A stretch of 32,663 nt of DNA. It comes from Pseudoflavonifractor sp. 60 (lineage in GTDB: Bacteria > Bacillota > Clostridia > Oscillospirales > Oscillospiraceae). Location: positions 1 through 32,663 of the forward strand of contig NZ_QWKI01000011.1 of the NCBI RefSeq assembly GCF_009911645.1, in the 5' to 3' direction. The notes under the pieces were generated by a model. The model worked only from the letters and a program-made list of their open reading frames with translations. It was not told where the DNA came from and did no database searches. The translations under genes were made by a program, and so were the position numbers. This document shows, piece after piece, positions 6,650 to 14,752 of the stretch; position 1 is the first letter of the stretch; each line of letters starts with the position of its first letter.

Positions 6650-7342
6650 ATGTCCAAGAAGGTTTTGATCGTCGAGGATGACGCCAACATTGCCGAGCTC
6701 CTCCACCTCTATCTGGAAAAGGAGGGCTTCGAGACCCAGGTGGCCAAGGACGGCGGCAAGGGGGTCGAGCTGTTTCGCTCCTACCAGCCCGACCTGGTGC
6801 TGCTGGATATCATGCTGCCCATTATGGACGGCTGGTCTGTACTGAAGAAGATCCGCGAGGGGGATAAGACCCCTGTCATCATGCTCACCGCCAAGGGGGA
6901 GACCGAGGATAAGGTATCCGGCCTGGAACAGGGGGCGGACGACTACATTGTAAAGCCCTTCGAGATGAAGGAGGTGCTGGCCCGCATCCGCGCCGTGCTG
7001 CGCCGCTCCGGCGGAGAGGAGGAGAGCGGGGAGAAGAAACTGTCCTTCGACAAGCTGGTCATCAATCTGGACTCCTACGAGCTGCTGGTGGACGGCCAGC
7101 GGGTCGATACGCCCCCCAAGGAGCTGGAGCTGCTGTTCCATCTGGCCTCCTCCCCTAACCGGGTGTTTACCCGCAACCAGCTCCTGGACGAGGTGTGGGG
7201 CTTCGACTACTTCGGCGACAGCCGCACCGTGGATGTCCACATCAAACGCCTGCGGGAGAAGCTGGAGAACGTAAGCGACCAGTGGCGGCTGAAAACCGTC
7301 TGGGGCGTGGGCTATAAGTTCGAGCTGGGAACGGCGGGCTGA
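6650..7342 (+). CDS. OmpR/PhoB-family response regulator (WalR/CssR-like)
   Basis: The 230-aa protein has a receiver domain (1-120) with the acidic pair Asp10-Asp11, phosphoacceptor Asp53 in LLDIMLP, Thr80 and Lys102 in VKPFE. A winged-helix DNA-binding domain (about 130-228) contains the RTVDVHIKRLREKLE recognition-helix region. The start is the ATG at 6650, eight bases after GAGG. It is the first gene of a regulator-kinase-HtrA-Nudix set. It could be a WalR-like cell-wall regulator, given walJ-rlmH nearby, or a CssR-like secretion-stress regulator, given the HtrA gene downstream. Repeats separate it from its kinase. Confidence 0.92.
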   Translation: MSKKVLIVEDDANIAELLHLYLEKEGFETQVAKDGGKGVELFRSYQPDLVLLDIMLPIMDGWSVLKKIREGDKTPVIMLTAKGETEDKVSGLEQGADDYIVKPFEMKEVLARIRAVLRRSGGEEESGEKKLSFDKLVINLDSYELLVDGQRVDTPPKELELLFHLASSPNRVFTRNQLLDEVWGFDYFGDSRTVDVHIKRLREKLENVSDQWRLKTVWGVGYKFELGTAG

Positions 7343-7400
7343 GAACTGGCTGTAATCCAGCCGTACCCTTTGGGGACCCTCCAGTGCGCACAGCGGGACG

Positions 7401-7912
7401 GGGGATTGTTTTTTGGCAGACTATCTTCTACCGCAGATTTCAAGTAGAAGCAGTGCCTGCAAGTCAATCCCCACCGGCTTCGCCTCCGCCCCTTTTCAAA
7501 GGGGCCGGGCCGCCTGCGGGCGGGACGAGGGATGAGCCCTGCGAAGCAGGGCAACACAAGCGGCGAAACCGCTTGCCCTCTTTGGCAAAGGGGGTGCCTG
7601 AGCGAAGCGAAGGCGGGGGATTGTTATTAGGCAGACCATCTTCTACCCCAGATTTCCAATCGAAGCAGTGCCTGCAAGTCAATCCCCACCGGCTTCGCCT
7701 CCGCCCCTTTTCAAAGGGGCCAGGCCGCCTGCGGGCGGGACGGGGGATGAGCCCTGCGAAGCAGGGCAACACAAGCGGCGAAGCCGCTTGCCCCCTTTGG
7801 CAAAGGGGGTGCCTGAGCGAAACGAAGGCGGGGGATTGTTATTAGGCAGACCATCTTCTACCCCAGATTTCCAATCGAAGCAGTGCCAGCCAGTCAATCC
7901 CCACCTGCGGCG
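7401..7912 (+). repeat. Tandem 215-bp composite palindromic repeats, 2.4 copies
   Basis: Copies start at GGGGATTGTT at 7401, 7616 and 7831, an exact 215-bp period twice, with the third copy cut off near 7912. In the second copy five hairpins follow one another: GCCCCTTT/AAAGGGGC (7703-7720), CCGCC/GGCGG (7725-7738), GCCCTGC/GCAGGGC (7751-7767), CAAGCGGC/GCCGCTTG (7772-7790) and CCCCCTTT/AAAGGGGG (7791-7809). Two loops are GAA. The first copy has point changes that weaken two stems. The block fills nearly all of the 640 bp between response regulator and sensor kinase; no gene is seen in it. Confidence 0.9.
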
Positions 7913-7982
7913 TCAGCCGCCCAGTTTTGTAGGACTTAATAATCCCTTCAACGGTCCACATTTAGAAAAGAGGTGAAGTTCT

Positions 7983-9428
7983 GTGCGCTCTCTTTATCGC
8001 CGCCAGCTGACCATGATGGTGGGTATTATGCTGGTATCCTTTACCCTGCTGGCCGGGGCCTTTATGTTGCTGTCCTACCGCTATATTATGGGGGAGACCC
8101 GGGACTCGGTGATCCGCAACGCCGGGTACATCTCCAGCTTCACCTCCACCTACTACCGGCGCTACCTCACCCTGAACGTCCAGGACGAGTTCTACAGCAG
8201 CTACATGGCCTCCATCGCCATGATCTCCAACTCCCACATCATCGTGGCCGACCCGGAGGGCGCTGTCCTCTACGCCACCGACGGCAGTCATTTCTACTCC
8301 AACGGCAGCCTGGAGCAGCTGCCAGAGAACATTGTGACCCAGGTGAAAACCCACGGCTCCTTCCAGGGCATGACCAACCTGGGGGGCACCTACCCGGAGC
8401 GGCGGTATGTCTCTGCTCTGCCGGTGACCAACCAGGTAGGGCCGCTGGTGGTGACCCAGGGGATGGTGCTGGTGGCGGCGGACGCCTCCAATTTAAATGG
8501 GATGTGGTCCTCCACCGCCACTATTTTCTTCTTCTCCGCTGTGGTGGTATTTCTGATCTCGGTCATCGCCAGCACCCTCACCTCCGCCTACCAGACCCGC
8601 CCCCTCAATGAAATGGCCGAGGCGGCGCGAAAGTTTGGCCAGGGGGAGTTTGACGTGCGGGTCACCGGCTACGAGGACCGTGGAGATGAGATCAGCGACC
8701 TGGCCGAGGCCTTCAACTCCATGGCCAACTCCCTGGAGAAGGTGGAGAGCCAGCGCTCCGAATTTATCGCCAACGTCTCCCATGAGCTGAAGACCCCCAT
8801 GACCACCATCGCCGGATTTGCCGAGGGCATTCTGGACGGAACCATTCCCCCGGAACGGGAGCGGGAGTACCTCCAGATCGTGGTGTCCGAGACCCGCCGT
8901 CTCAGCCGTCTGGTGCGGCGGATGCTGGATTTGTCCCGGCTGAAGGCCCTGGCTGAGACCACCGTCACCGCCCAGGAGACCTTCGACCTCAACGAGGTAA
9001 TGTCTCAGGTGCTTATCAGCCTGGAGGCCAAGATCACCGACCGAAAGCTGGACGTGGAGGTGGTCATGCCCGAGGGCAAGCTGCTGGTGTGGGGCGACCC
9101 GGACGCCATAACCCAGGTCTGCTACAATCTGCTGGACAATGCGGCCAAGTTCGCCGCCCCCGGCACCGCCATCTCTGTCCAGATCACCAAGAAGGACGCC
9201 AAGGCCTATGTCACGGTCCGCAACCTGGGGAACACCATCCCGCCGGACGAGCTGCCCCTGCTCTTTGAGCGGTTCCACAAGGCGGACTACTCCCGCTCCA
9301 TGGATCGGGAAGGAGTTGGCCTGGGGCTGTATATTGTGAAAACCATTCTGGGCAACCTAAAGGAAACCATCACCGTGACCAGTGAGGACGGAGTGACCCA
9401 GTTCCAATTCACCCTGACCCTGGCCTGA
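7983..9428 (+). CDS. Sensor histidine kinase
   Basis: The 481-aa protein has a membrane segment at about 10-31, an extracytoplasmic sensor region of about 140 residues, a second membrane segment at about 178-199, a HAMP linker (about 200-252), a HisKA domain with His267 in FIANVSHELKTP, and an HATPase domain with the N box NLLDNAAKF (382-390) and GVGLGLYIVK. The usual DxGxG box reads NLGNTI, so the adenine-contacting Asp is replaced, as in some CusS-like kinases. There is no PAS domain between HAMP and HisKA, unlike classical WalK. The start is the GTG at 7983 with AGAGGTG just upstream. It probably phosphorylates the regulator encoded 640 bp upstream. Confidence 0.93.
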   Translation: MRSLYRRQLTMMVGIMLVSFTLLAGAFMLLSYRYIMGETRDSVIRNAGYISSFTSTYYRRYLTLNVQDEFYSSYMASIAMISNSHIIVADPEGAVLYATDGSHFYSNGSLEQLPENIVTQVKTHGSFQGMTNLGGTYPERRYVSALPVTNQVGPLVVTQGMVLVAADASNLNGMWSSTATIFFFSAVVVFLISVIASTLTSAYQTRPLNEMAEAARKFGQGEFDVRVTGYEDRGDEISDLAEAFNSMANSLEKVESQRSEFIANVSHELKTPMTTIAGFAEGILDGTIPPEREREYLQIVVSETRRLSRLVRRMLDLSRLKALAETTVTAQETFDLNEVMSQVLISLEAKITDRKLDVEVVMPEGKLLVWGDPDAITQVCYNLLDNAAKFAAPGTAISVQITKKDAKAYVTVRNLGNTIPPDELPLLFERFHKADYSRSMDREGVGLGLYIVKTILGNLKETITVTSEDGVTQFQFTLTLA

Positions 9429-9455
9429 GCACATATTACCATGGGGGGTATCCGT

Positions 9456-10679
9456 ATGGACAACCGAAACGATGGACTCTGGCAGGGCGGCCCCTGGGAA
9501 CAGCCCTCCCCCGCATTCCCCGACCCGCCCGCTGTCCGTATTCCCCGGGCCGTCTCCCGCAGGCCGGTGCTCCGGGTCCGCAGACGGCGCAGATGGCCCT
9601 GGTTCCTGGGACTTGTGTCCCTGATCTCGGTGATCTGCCTGTCTGTCATTTTGATGAAATACCAGCTCCCCCGCCGCTTCTCCGGCTACTTCCCCCCAAT
9701 CGGTGAGAACTATTCCCCCCAGGATGAGGAGTATGACACCTCGCCCCCCTCCATCCCCAGGTGGGAGACGGGCACCGGTGTGACGGTGTCGCTGGAGCCC
9801 GCCCCGGAGGATGTTCTGGACTATGTGCAGATCTATGAGCTGGTCAGCCCCTCCACCGTTTCCATTGAGTCGGTTACCTCCAAGGGCTACAGCGCCGGGA
9901 CCGGCGTCATCCTCACCGAGGACGGCTATCTCATCACCAACGCCCACGTGGTGGCGGGAGCATTCCGGGTCCGGGTCCTCCTCCACGACAACCGTGCCCT
10001 CTCGGCCAGTCTGGTGGGCTTTGACGCCGCGGAGGACCTGGCAGTGCTGAAGGTGGACGCCCAGGGCCTCACCCCCGCCAGCTTCGGCGACTCCAACACC
10101 CTGCGCATCGGCGAGCCGGTGGCCGCTCTGGGGGATCCCCTGGGCTACCGGGCCACCATCACCAACGGCATTATCTCCGCCCTGGACCGGGAGGTGGAGG
10201 TGGACGGGATCAAAATGACCCTCATCCAGACCAGTGCCGCTATCAATTTCGGCAACTCCGGCGGTCCTCTGCTCAACCAGTACGGACAGGTGATGGGCAT
10301 CAACACCATTAAGATCGTCACCGATGACGGCTCTGCCGAGGGCCTGGGCTTCGCCATCCCCTCTCGCCGGGTCAAGTACGTGGCCGACCGCCTGATTGCC
10401 GGGGAGGAGGTCCGCGCCGGCGTCTTCGGCTTCATGGGCTACGACCGGGCGGCCCCCGAGGGCGGCGTGCAGGTGACAAGCGTGGAGCGGAACAGCGACG
10501 CCTGGACCAAGGGGCTGCAGGCCGGAGACGTGATCGTTGCAGCCAACGGCCAGCCGGTCACCGGCATGAAGGACCTGGTACGGCTGAAGCTGTCCCTGGG
10601 CGCGGGGGACACCGTGGCCCTCACCTACCTGCGGGACGGGGAGCGCTATACTGTAGATGTGGAGCTGATCGAGGCATGA
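9456..10679 (+). CDS. htrA: HtrA/DegP-like membrane-anchored serine protease
   Basis: The 407-aa protein has a basic N-terminus, one membrane anchor at about 47-68, a trypsin-like domain with catalytic triad His164 (TNAHVV), Asp194 (AEDLAVLKV) and Ser268 (GNSGGPL), and one C-terminal PDZ domain (about 310-400). HtrA proteases degrade or hold misfolded proteins at the outer face of the membrane. I choose the ATG at 9456 because GGGGGG lies seven bases before it; the ATG at 9441 would sit inside that ribosome site. It follows the kinase by 27 bases and overlaps the Nudix gene by four, so it is probably co-transcribed and may be a regulon target, as htrA is for CssRS in Bacillus. Confidence 0.93.
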   Translation: MDNRNDGLWQGGPWEQPSPAFPDPPAVRIPRAVSRRPVLRVRRRRRWPWFLGLVSLISVICLSVILMKYQLPRRFSGYFPPIGENYSPQDEEYDTSPPSIPRWETGTGVTVSLEPAPEDVLDYVQIYELVSPSTVSIESVTSKGYSAGTGVILTEDGYLITNAHVVAGAFRVRVLLHDNRALSASLVGFDAAEDLAVLKVDAQGLTPASFGDSNTLRIGEPVAALGDPLGYRATITNGIISALDREVEVDGIKMTLIQTSAAINFGNSGGPLLNQYGQVMGINTIKIVTDDGSAEGLGFAIPSRRVKYVADRLIAGEEVRAGVFGFMGYDRAAPEGGVQVTSVERNSDAWTKGLQAGDVIVAANGQPVTGMKDLVRLKLSLGAGDTVALTYLRDGERYTVDVELIEA

Positions 10680-11143
10680 TAAACACAACTCTGTGCTATA
10701 TCCAGCGGGGAGAGGAGTATCTGATGCTCCATCGGGTCAAGAAGGAGAACGACCTGAACCGGGACAAGTGGATTGGCATCGGCGGCAAATTCCAGGACAA
10801 GGAGAGCCCCGAGGACTGCCTCCTGCGGGAGGTGGAGGAGGAGACCGGTCTGCTCCTCACCAACTACCGCTACCGGGGCATTGTCACCTTTGTCTCCGAC
10901 CGCTGGCCCACTGAGTATATGCACCTGTTCACCGCCAGCGGTTTCACCGGGGAGCTGAAGGACTGCGACGAGGGAATCCTGAAGTGGCTGCCCCGGGACC
11001 AGCTCTTAAAAATCCCCCACTGGGAGGGGGACGCCATCTTTCTGGAGCTGCTCTGGCAGGACGCCCCCTTCTTCTCCCTCAAGGTGTGCTACCAGGGGGA
11101 GCGGCTGGCCGCCGCCTTCCTCAACGGGACAAAAATAAAATAA
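10676..11143 (+). CDS. Nudix hydrolase, MutT/8-oxo-dGTP diphosphatase-like
   Basis: The 155-aa protein carries a complete Nudix box, G(x5)E(x7)REVEEETGL, beginning with the second Gly of GGKF near residue 37, which binds the metal and the diphosphate of nucleoside diphosphate-X substrates. The MLHRVKKENDLNRDKW N-terminus resembles the YtkD/MutT-like subgroup that hydrolyses oxidised purine nucleotides; the substrate is inferred. It starts with ATGA overlapping the htrA stop, which predicts translational coupling with the envelope-stress operon. A bidirectional terminator follows. Confidence 0.85.
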   Translation: MINTTLCYIQRGEEYLMLHRVKKENDLNRDKWIGIGGKFQDKESPEDCLLREVEEETGLLLTNYRYRGIVTFVSDRWPTEYMHLFTASGFTGELKDCDEGILKWLPRDQLLKIPHWEGDAIFLELLWQDAPFFSLKVCYQGERLAAAFLNGTKIK

Positions 11144-11175
11144 AAACAGCCTCCAGCCGGTGCTGGAGGCTGTTT
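11144..11175. terminator. Bidirectional terminator between Nudix and LCP genes
   Basis: A 14-bp perfect stem (AAACAGCCTCCAGC and its complement) with the loop CGGT has A-rich and T-rich flanks, so it can end both the plus-strand operon and the converging LCP gene. Confidence 0.85.
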
Positions 11176-11177
11176 GT

Positions 11178-12335
11178 TTACTTGTAGGATTCCGCCTTGC
11201 CCAGATTCATATCCTCCAGGGTCATAGGCTGGTCATAGGGATTGATCAGCTGGTTGACCATCTCCAGCGTCCCTTCGGGGTCCAGCTCGTAGCAGTACCG
11301 AGAGCCGTGATACACCGCGTCCCCCCGTCCGGGGAGGGTTGCAGTGGAGACGGCAGTGGAGGGGTCCAGGTTCACCGCCTGGCTGGCAAAGTAGAGCATA
11401 TCGTTCATGGACAGGTCGGTGTCCACGCTCTGGTTGAATATCTCCACAAAGCCGTTGATCTTGGTCAGGCTGTTCCAGGACAGCACCTTCTTGGCCAGGG
11501 CAATGAGCAGCTTCTGCTGGGTCTCGGTGCGACCGGTGTCGGAGTAGCCGGTGGACCTGCCGTTCTCGTCCGGGTTGTTCTTTCGGAACCGGGCCACCTC
11601 CATGGCCTGCTGTCCTGTCAGGTGGGTCATCCCCTCCTTGTAGTGGATGTGCAGGTTCTGAATGGGGTCGTCGTAATTCATATTGCAGGGGACATAGAAG
11701 TCAATGCCCCCCAGATAGTCTACCAGGGAAATAAAGCCCTTGATGTTCACCTTGATGTAGTAGTCGATGGGGACGCCCAGCATTTGGGAGATATCAATGA
11801 CCCGCTGCTCCACGCCCCCCTTGCCGTAGACCAAGTGGGGGTTCTCCCCCTTTTCCCGGGGGGTCAGGGTGTCCCGTGGCACCGAGACGACCCCCACCTT
11901 CTGCTCGGCGGTGTCGTACTGCATCACCATCATCACGTCGGTGAGGCTGCCCCCCATGTCGGTGGCCGCCAGGAGGATGTTGTAGACCCCAGGGCGCAGC
12001 TGGCGGCCCGGCTCCACCGTGTCCGGGTCGGGATCAACGACCGCCGTCCCCCCGGTGCTGGGGTTCGTCTTGTTCCCCGCCTGCGCGGGAGGGACAGCGC
12101 CCGCCTGTTCGGGGGGCTTGACCATCACCCGAAAGCCCACGTAGCCCGCCACGATGACAACCGAGACCACCACCAGAAGCTTATAAAAACCCATCAGCAC
12201 CGATACCGCCGCATTGCGACCCCGCCTGTGGGAGGGGGCCTTTCGGGAGGGGGGAGTGCGGCGGGGCGGCTCGTCCCAGTCGTCCTCCAGCTCCTCTGAC
12301 CGGCGCCGGCGCATATTGATATATCTCTCTTCCAC
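11178..12335 (-). CDS. LytR-CpsA-Psr (LCP) family glycopolymer ligase
   Basis: The 385-aa protein has a charged Arg-rich cytoplasmic N-terminus (about 45 residues), one membrane segment (about 50-70), a Pro-rich linker and an extracellular LCP domain. Family motifs are SLTDVMMV, the basic VPRDT segment and the R-containing EVARFRKNN segment followed by DTGRTETQQ. LCP enzymes transfer undecaprenyl-linked teichoic-acid-like or capsular polymers onto peptidoglycan. I choose the GTG at 12335 because AGGAGG lies eight bases upstream; a TTG seven codons earlier is less well placed. It is a single-gene unit with a clear promoter. Confidence 0.9.
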   Translation of the reverse strand: MEERYINMRRRRSEELEDDWDEPPRRTPPSRKAPSHRRGRNAAVSVLMGFYKLLVVVSVVIVAGYVGFRVMVKPPEQAGAVPPAQAGNKTNPSTGGTAVVDPDPDTVEPGRQLRPGVYNILLAATDMGGSLTDVMMVMQYDTAEQKVGVVSVPRDTLTPREKGENPHLVYGKGGVEQRVIDISQMLGVPIDYYIKVNIKGFISLVDYLGGIDFYVPCNMNYDDPIQNLHIHYKEGMTHLTGQQAMEVARFRKNNPDENGRSTGYSDTGRTETQQKLLIALAKKVLSWNSLTKINGFVEIFNQSVDTDLSMNDMLYFASQAVNLDPSTAVSTATLPGRGDAVYHGSRYCYELDPEGTLEMVNQLINPYDQPMTLEDMNLGKAESYK

Positions 12336-12368
12336 GGAATTTTCCTCCTGGCCCAATCATTCCTTCCA

Positions 12369-12397
12369 AGTATACTCAATTCGACTGAAAACAGCAA
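12369..12397 (-). promoter_or_regulatory. LCP gene promoter
   Basis: Minus strand -35 TTGCTG (12397-12392), 17-base spacer, -10 TATACT (12374-12369), with the start codon about 35 bases downstream. Confidence 0.7.
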
Positions 12398-12417
12398 GAG
12401 GTGAAATCCGCAATTCA

Positions 12418-12467
12418 TAAAAAATTAAGATTTGCCCCCGCGGCCCATATCCCCTGGAGCGCGGGGG
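12418..12467 (-). terminator. Terminator after the sigma-70 family gene
   Basis: On the minus strand CCCCCGCG (12467-12460) pairs with CGCGGGGG (12442-12435) over a 17-base loop, followed about ten bases later by a T-rich stretch. Confidence 0.5.
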
Positions 12468-12476
12468 ATTCCAGAC

Positions 12477-13160
12477 CTACAGATATTTCCGCAGTGTCTT
12501 GGCGCAGGCGGGGCGGCGCAGACGGCTCATCCCCTGCTGCATCCATCGGAGCACAACGGCTCTGTTGGTCCCCTCGGCGGCGGCAATGGCGTTTACCGTC
12601 AGCCCCTGATAGTACCGGCCATAAATCGCCCGCCGCTCCCCCTCTGTCAGGGTCGCCAGGGCCTCCTCCATACTGGCGCTGAGGTGCTCGTGCCAGTCCT
12701 GCTCGTCCACATCCAAAATCTCCCCCTCTGCCGTCAGGTCCGGCAAAATGTCCCGCAGGCGGAAATCCTCCTCCTCTCCCAGGGGCATATCCAGGCTGAC
12801 CGCGCTGTGAAGGGGGTCCCGCCGGGTCCGCGCACTCTGCTGGTTTGTGGCCAGTGAAAACTCCGCCAGGAGGTAGGTCCCCAGATGGGTCGTAAATTTC
12901 CCTCGGCCCGGGTCGAAGTTCTCCACCGCCCGCATCATGGCGATAAACCCGCTCTGGCGAAGATCCGCCACCGTCACACCGCCGCTGCCATAGGCCGCCC
13001 AGCGGGCTGCATTCTTATGAACCAGCCGCTCCACCTGATACCACAGGGACATCATCGCCTCATGATCTCCACCCCGGGCCTTTTCCGCCAGCTCCTCATT
13101 GCTCACAGTCTTGTATCCCCCTTTTCGTCCGTTGTGCCTACTTTCGAGCTTTTTCGACAT
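12477..13160 (-). CDS. Sigma-70 family RNA polymerase sigma factor
   Basis: The 227-aa protein begins region 2 with NEELAEKARGGDHEAM, continues with DLRQSGFIAMMRAVENFDPGRGKFTTHL (regions 2.2-2.4) and ends with a region-4 helix-turn-helix (LTEGERRAIYGRYYQGLTVNAIAAAEGT). It is larger than a typical ECF factor and has a spacer rich in acidic residues between regions 2 and 4, resembling group 3 or element-borne sigma factors; I cannot name a subfamily. The ATG at 13160 is chosen because GGTGAT, the 3' half of a full ribosome site, lies three bases upstream. Upstream in-frame ATGs lack a site and fall in or beyond a strong hairpin. Confidence 0.8.
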   Translation of the reverse strand: MSKKLESRHNGRKGGYKTVSNEELAEKARGGDHEAMMSLWYQVERLVHKNAARWAAYGSGGVTVADLRQSGFIAMMRAVENFDPGRGKFTTHLGTYLLAEFSLATNQQSARTRRDPLHSAVSLDMPLGEEEDFRLRDILPDLTAEGEILDVDEQDWHEHLSASMEEALATLTEGERRAIYGRYYQGLTVNAIAAAEGTNRAVVLRWMQQGMSRLRRPACAKTLRKYL

Positions 13161-13171
13161 TTTATCACCGA

Positions 13172-13211
13172 ATGAGGCAAGGCGCAAGAGCAATTGCTCC
13201 TGCGCCCTCAT
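13172..13211. other. Strong hairpin just upstream of the sigma gene
   Basis: GGCGCA..TGCGCC (13181-13206) forms a nearly perfect 13-bp inverted repeat centred on AATT, enclosed by an outer ATGAG/CTCAT pairing. No U-tract follows on either strand. It separates the putative anti-sigma gene from the downstream sigma gene and could be a processing or attenuation site. Confidence 0.6.
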
Positions 13212-13243
13212 GAATTCAATCATGTCTTCGGTCCAAAATGGTG

Positions 13244-14710
13244 TTACCGGGCCAATGTCTCCTCCACCAGCTCCCACACCTGCCCGGCGGTGAGGCCGTC
13301 GCAGCGGTAGGAGACCACCGTCCCGTCGGGGTGGAGGACGTCGAAGTCGAAGCGGAGCCCGCCGGTGTCCTTCTCCCGGCCCCGGGCCTCCACGATATCC
13401 AGGGACATATCCTCCGCCCGGAAGGCGGGGGAGTTTACCGTCTCCCAATACTCCTCCGGCACGCTGTCGCACCAGGGGATGGAGTAGAGCCTCAAATCAT
13501 AAGTCTCCGGCCGGGCGGGGTCCGCCAGATGATAGCGGTAGTACCCATCCCGGTACACGCCCACCTCCACATCGTCATAGCCCTGGCTCCACCAGACAAA
13601 GAGGGTGTTTTTTCTGCCCTCCTGATAGCTGAGCCGGCCATAGAACTCCTTGTTTCCGGCGTAGGCGCGGTAGCCCTCCGGCTCCGCCGTAGGCAGATAG
13701 GGGGCAAACTCCTCCTCCTGCCGGGCCTGCTCCAGAGAGGAAAACTCCTCCTCCCGCCACGCCGGGACCTGCTCCGCAGTGCTCAGATGGTCCAGGTACA
13801 GCCCGCCGGTAAGAGCCTGGCGGACAAACAGGCTGTTGAAGGTCTGGGCGCCTCCCAGCTCCATATCCCCGCCTGGGACGTATTCCGCCTGCATGGCGCT
13901 GTTCTGGTTGACAAAGCGGACGCCGATATTGTTTTCTGCCATAAACTCGCTGCCGCAGATATAGTCGGTCTGGCCGTCCCCGTCCCGGTCGTACACTTGG
14001 CTCCAGCCGGCCACCGAGACCCCGTTGAACTGGCTGAGCTGGTCCCCCCGGTTCAGGTCGATACAGCAGGTGAAGGGAAGAGCCCCCAGGCGCAGCTCCA
14101 GCGTGAAGGAGGCCCGGCCCTGTTCACCGTAGAGGGTCAGCTCCATCAGCCCTCCCTGGCCGTCGTACCAGGCATAGCCGTGGAGAAAATAGCCCTCCCA
14201 GAACAGCATCCAGGGCAGGTCCCCCTGCTCCGTCTTGGATTGGTCCGCCTGGGGCTTGCCCTCCGGCCCCCAGAAGATGGTCTGAATATCCTCCTTGGTC
14301 AGGTCCACCGTGAAGCTTCCCGGGGCGTAGATCCGGCTGGCCGCTGCATCGGGCTGACCGGTAATATCCCGGTAGTCGATGGCGGGGATCATGGGAAACA
14401 TCAGCTTGCCCCTCTCCGCGGGACCGTTCACCACAAAGCCGGACTCCCAGTCGCCCAAATAGCTGGTGCCGCCGGGAGGGGGACTGTCCTCCGAAGCCGA
14501 GGCGCTGACTGATGGGGCCTGACCGCCGGAGGAGACCGGCGGAGGAGTGAGCCTCCACACCCCAATTCCCAGAATCAGCGCCGCGCAGGCGGCCAGGGCC
14601 CCGCGGGTTCTCCAGGAGCGGCTGGGTTTGGCGCGTTCCAAATGCAAGAGCGCCTCATGGACCCTAGGGGAAATTTCCTGCCGGTCCAGATACGATTTGT
14701 AAGATTCCAT
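13244..14710 (-). CDS. Membrane-anchored protein, putative anti-sigma factor of the ECF gene upstream
   Basis: The 488-aa product has a short cytoplasmic N-terminus (about 35 residues with a DRQEISPRVHEAL helix), one membrane segment at about 35-52, a Ser/Pro-rich linker and a large extracytoplasmic region with no family I recognise, including a DRDGDGQTDYI acidic loop (possible calcium site) and a FAPYLPTAEPEGY motif. It begins 42 bases after the ECF sigma stop with AAAGGAG seven bases before the ATG, the usual arrangement for an ECF sigma and its membrane anti-sigma factor. The role is inferred from context; no zinc-binding anti-sigma motif is seen. Confidence 0.6.
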   Translation of the reverse strand: MESYKSYLDRQEISPRVHEALLHLERAKPSRSWRTRGALAACAALILGIGVWRLTPPPVSSGGQAPSVSASASEDSPPPGGTSYLGDWESGFVVNGPAERGKLMFPMIPAIDYRDITGQPDAAASRIYAPGSFTVDLTKEDIQTIFWGPEGKPQADQSKTEQGDLPWMLFWEGYFLHGYAWYDGQGGLMELTLYGEQGRASFTLELRLGALPFTCCIDLNRGDQLSQFNGVSVAGWSQVYDRDGDGQTDYICGSEFMAENNIGVRFVNQNSAMQAEYVPGGDMELGGAQTFNSLFVRQALTGGLYLDHLSTAEQVPAWREEEFSSLEQARQEEEFAPYLPTAEPEGYRAYAGNKEFYGRLSYQEGRKNTLFVWWSQGYDDVEVGVYRDGYYRYHLADPARPETYDLRLYSIPWCDSVPEEYWETVNSPAFRAEDMSLDIVEARGREKDTGGLRFDFDVLHPDGTVVSYRCDGLTAGQVWELVEETLAR

Positions 14711-14752
14711 AAAAATACTCCTTTTAGTTGCAAAACGGCGGGGAATGCCCTG

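Noticed and set aside
7384-7976. Frames of about 100-150 codons in the 215-bp repeats
   Set aside because: Their peptides simply repeat with the DNA period and also appear on the opposite strand, so they are translations of palindromes.
9441-9455. ATG at 9441 as the htrA start
   Set aside because: It falls on the GGGGGG that serves as ribosome site for the ATG at 9456.
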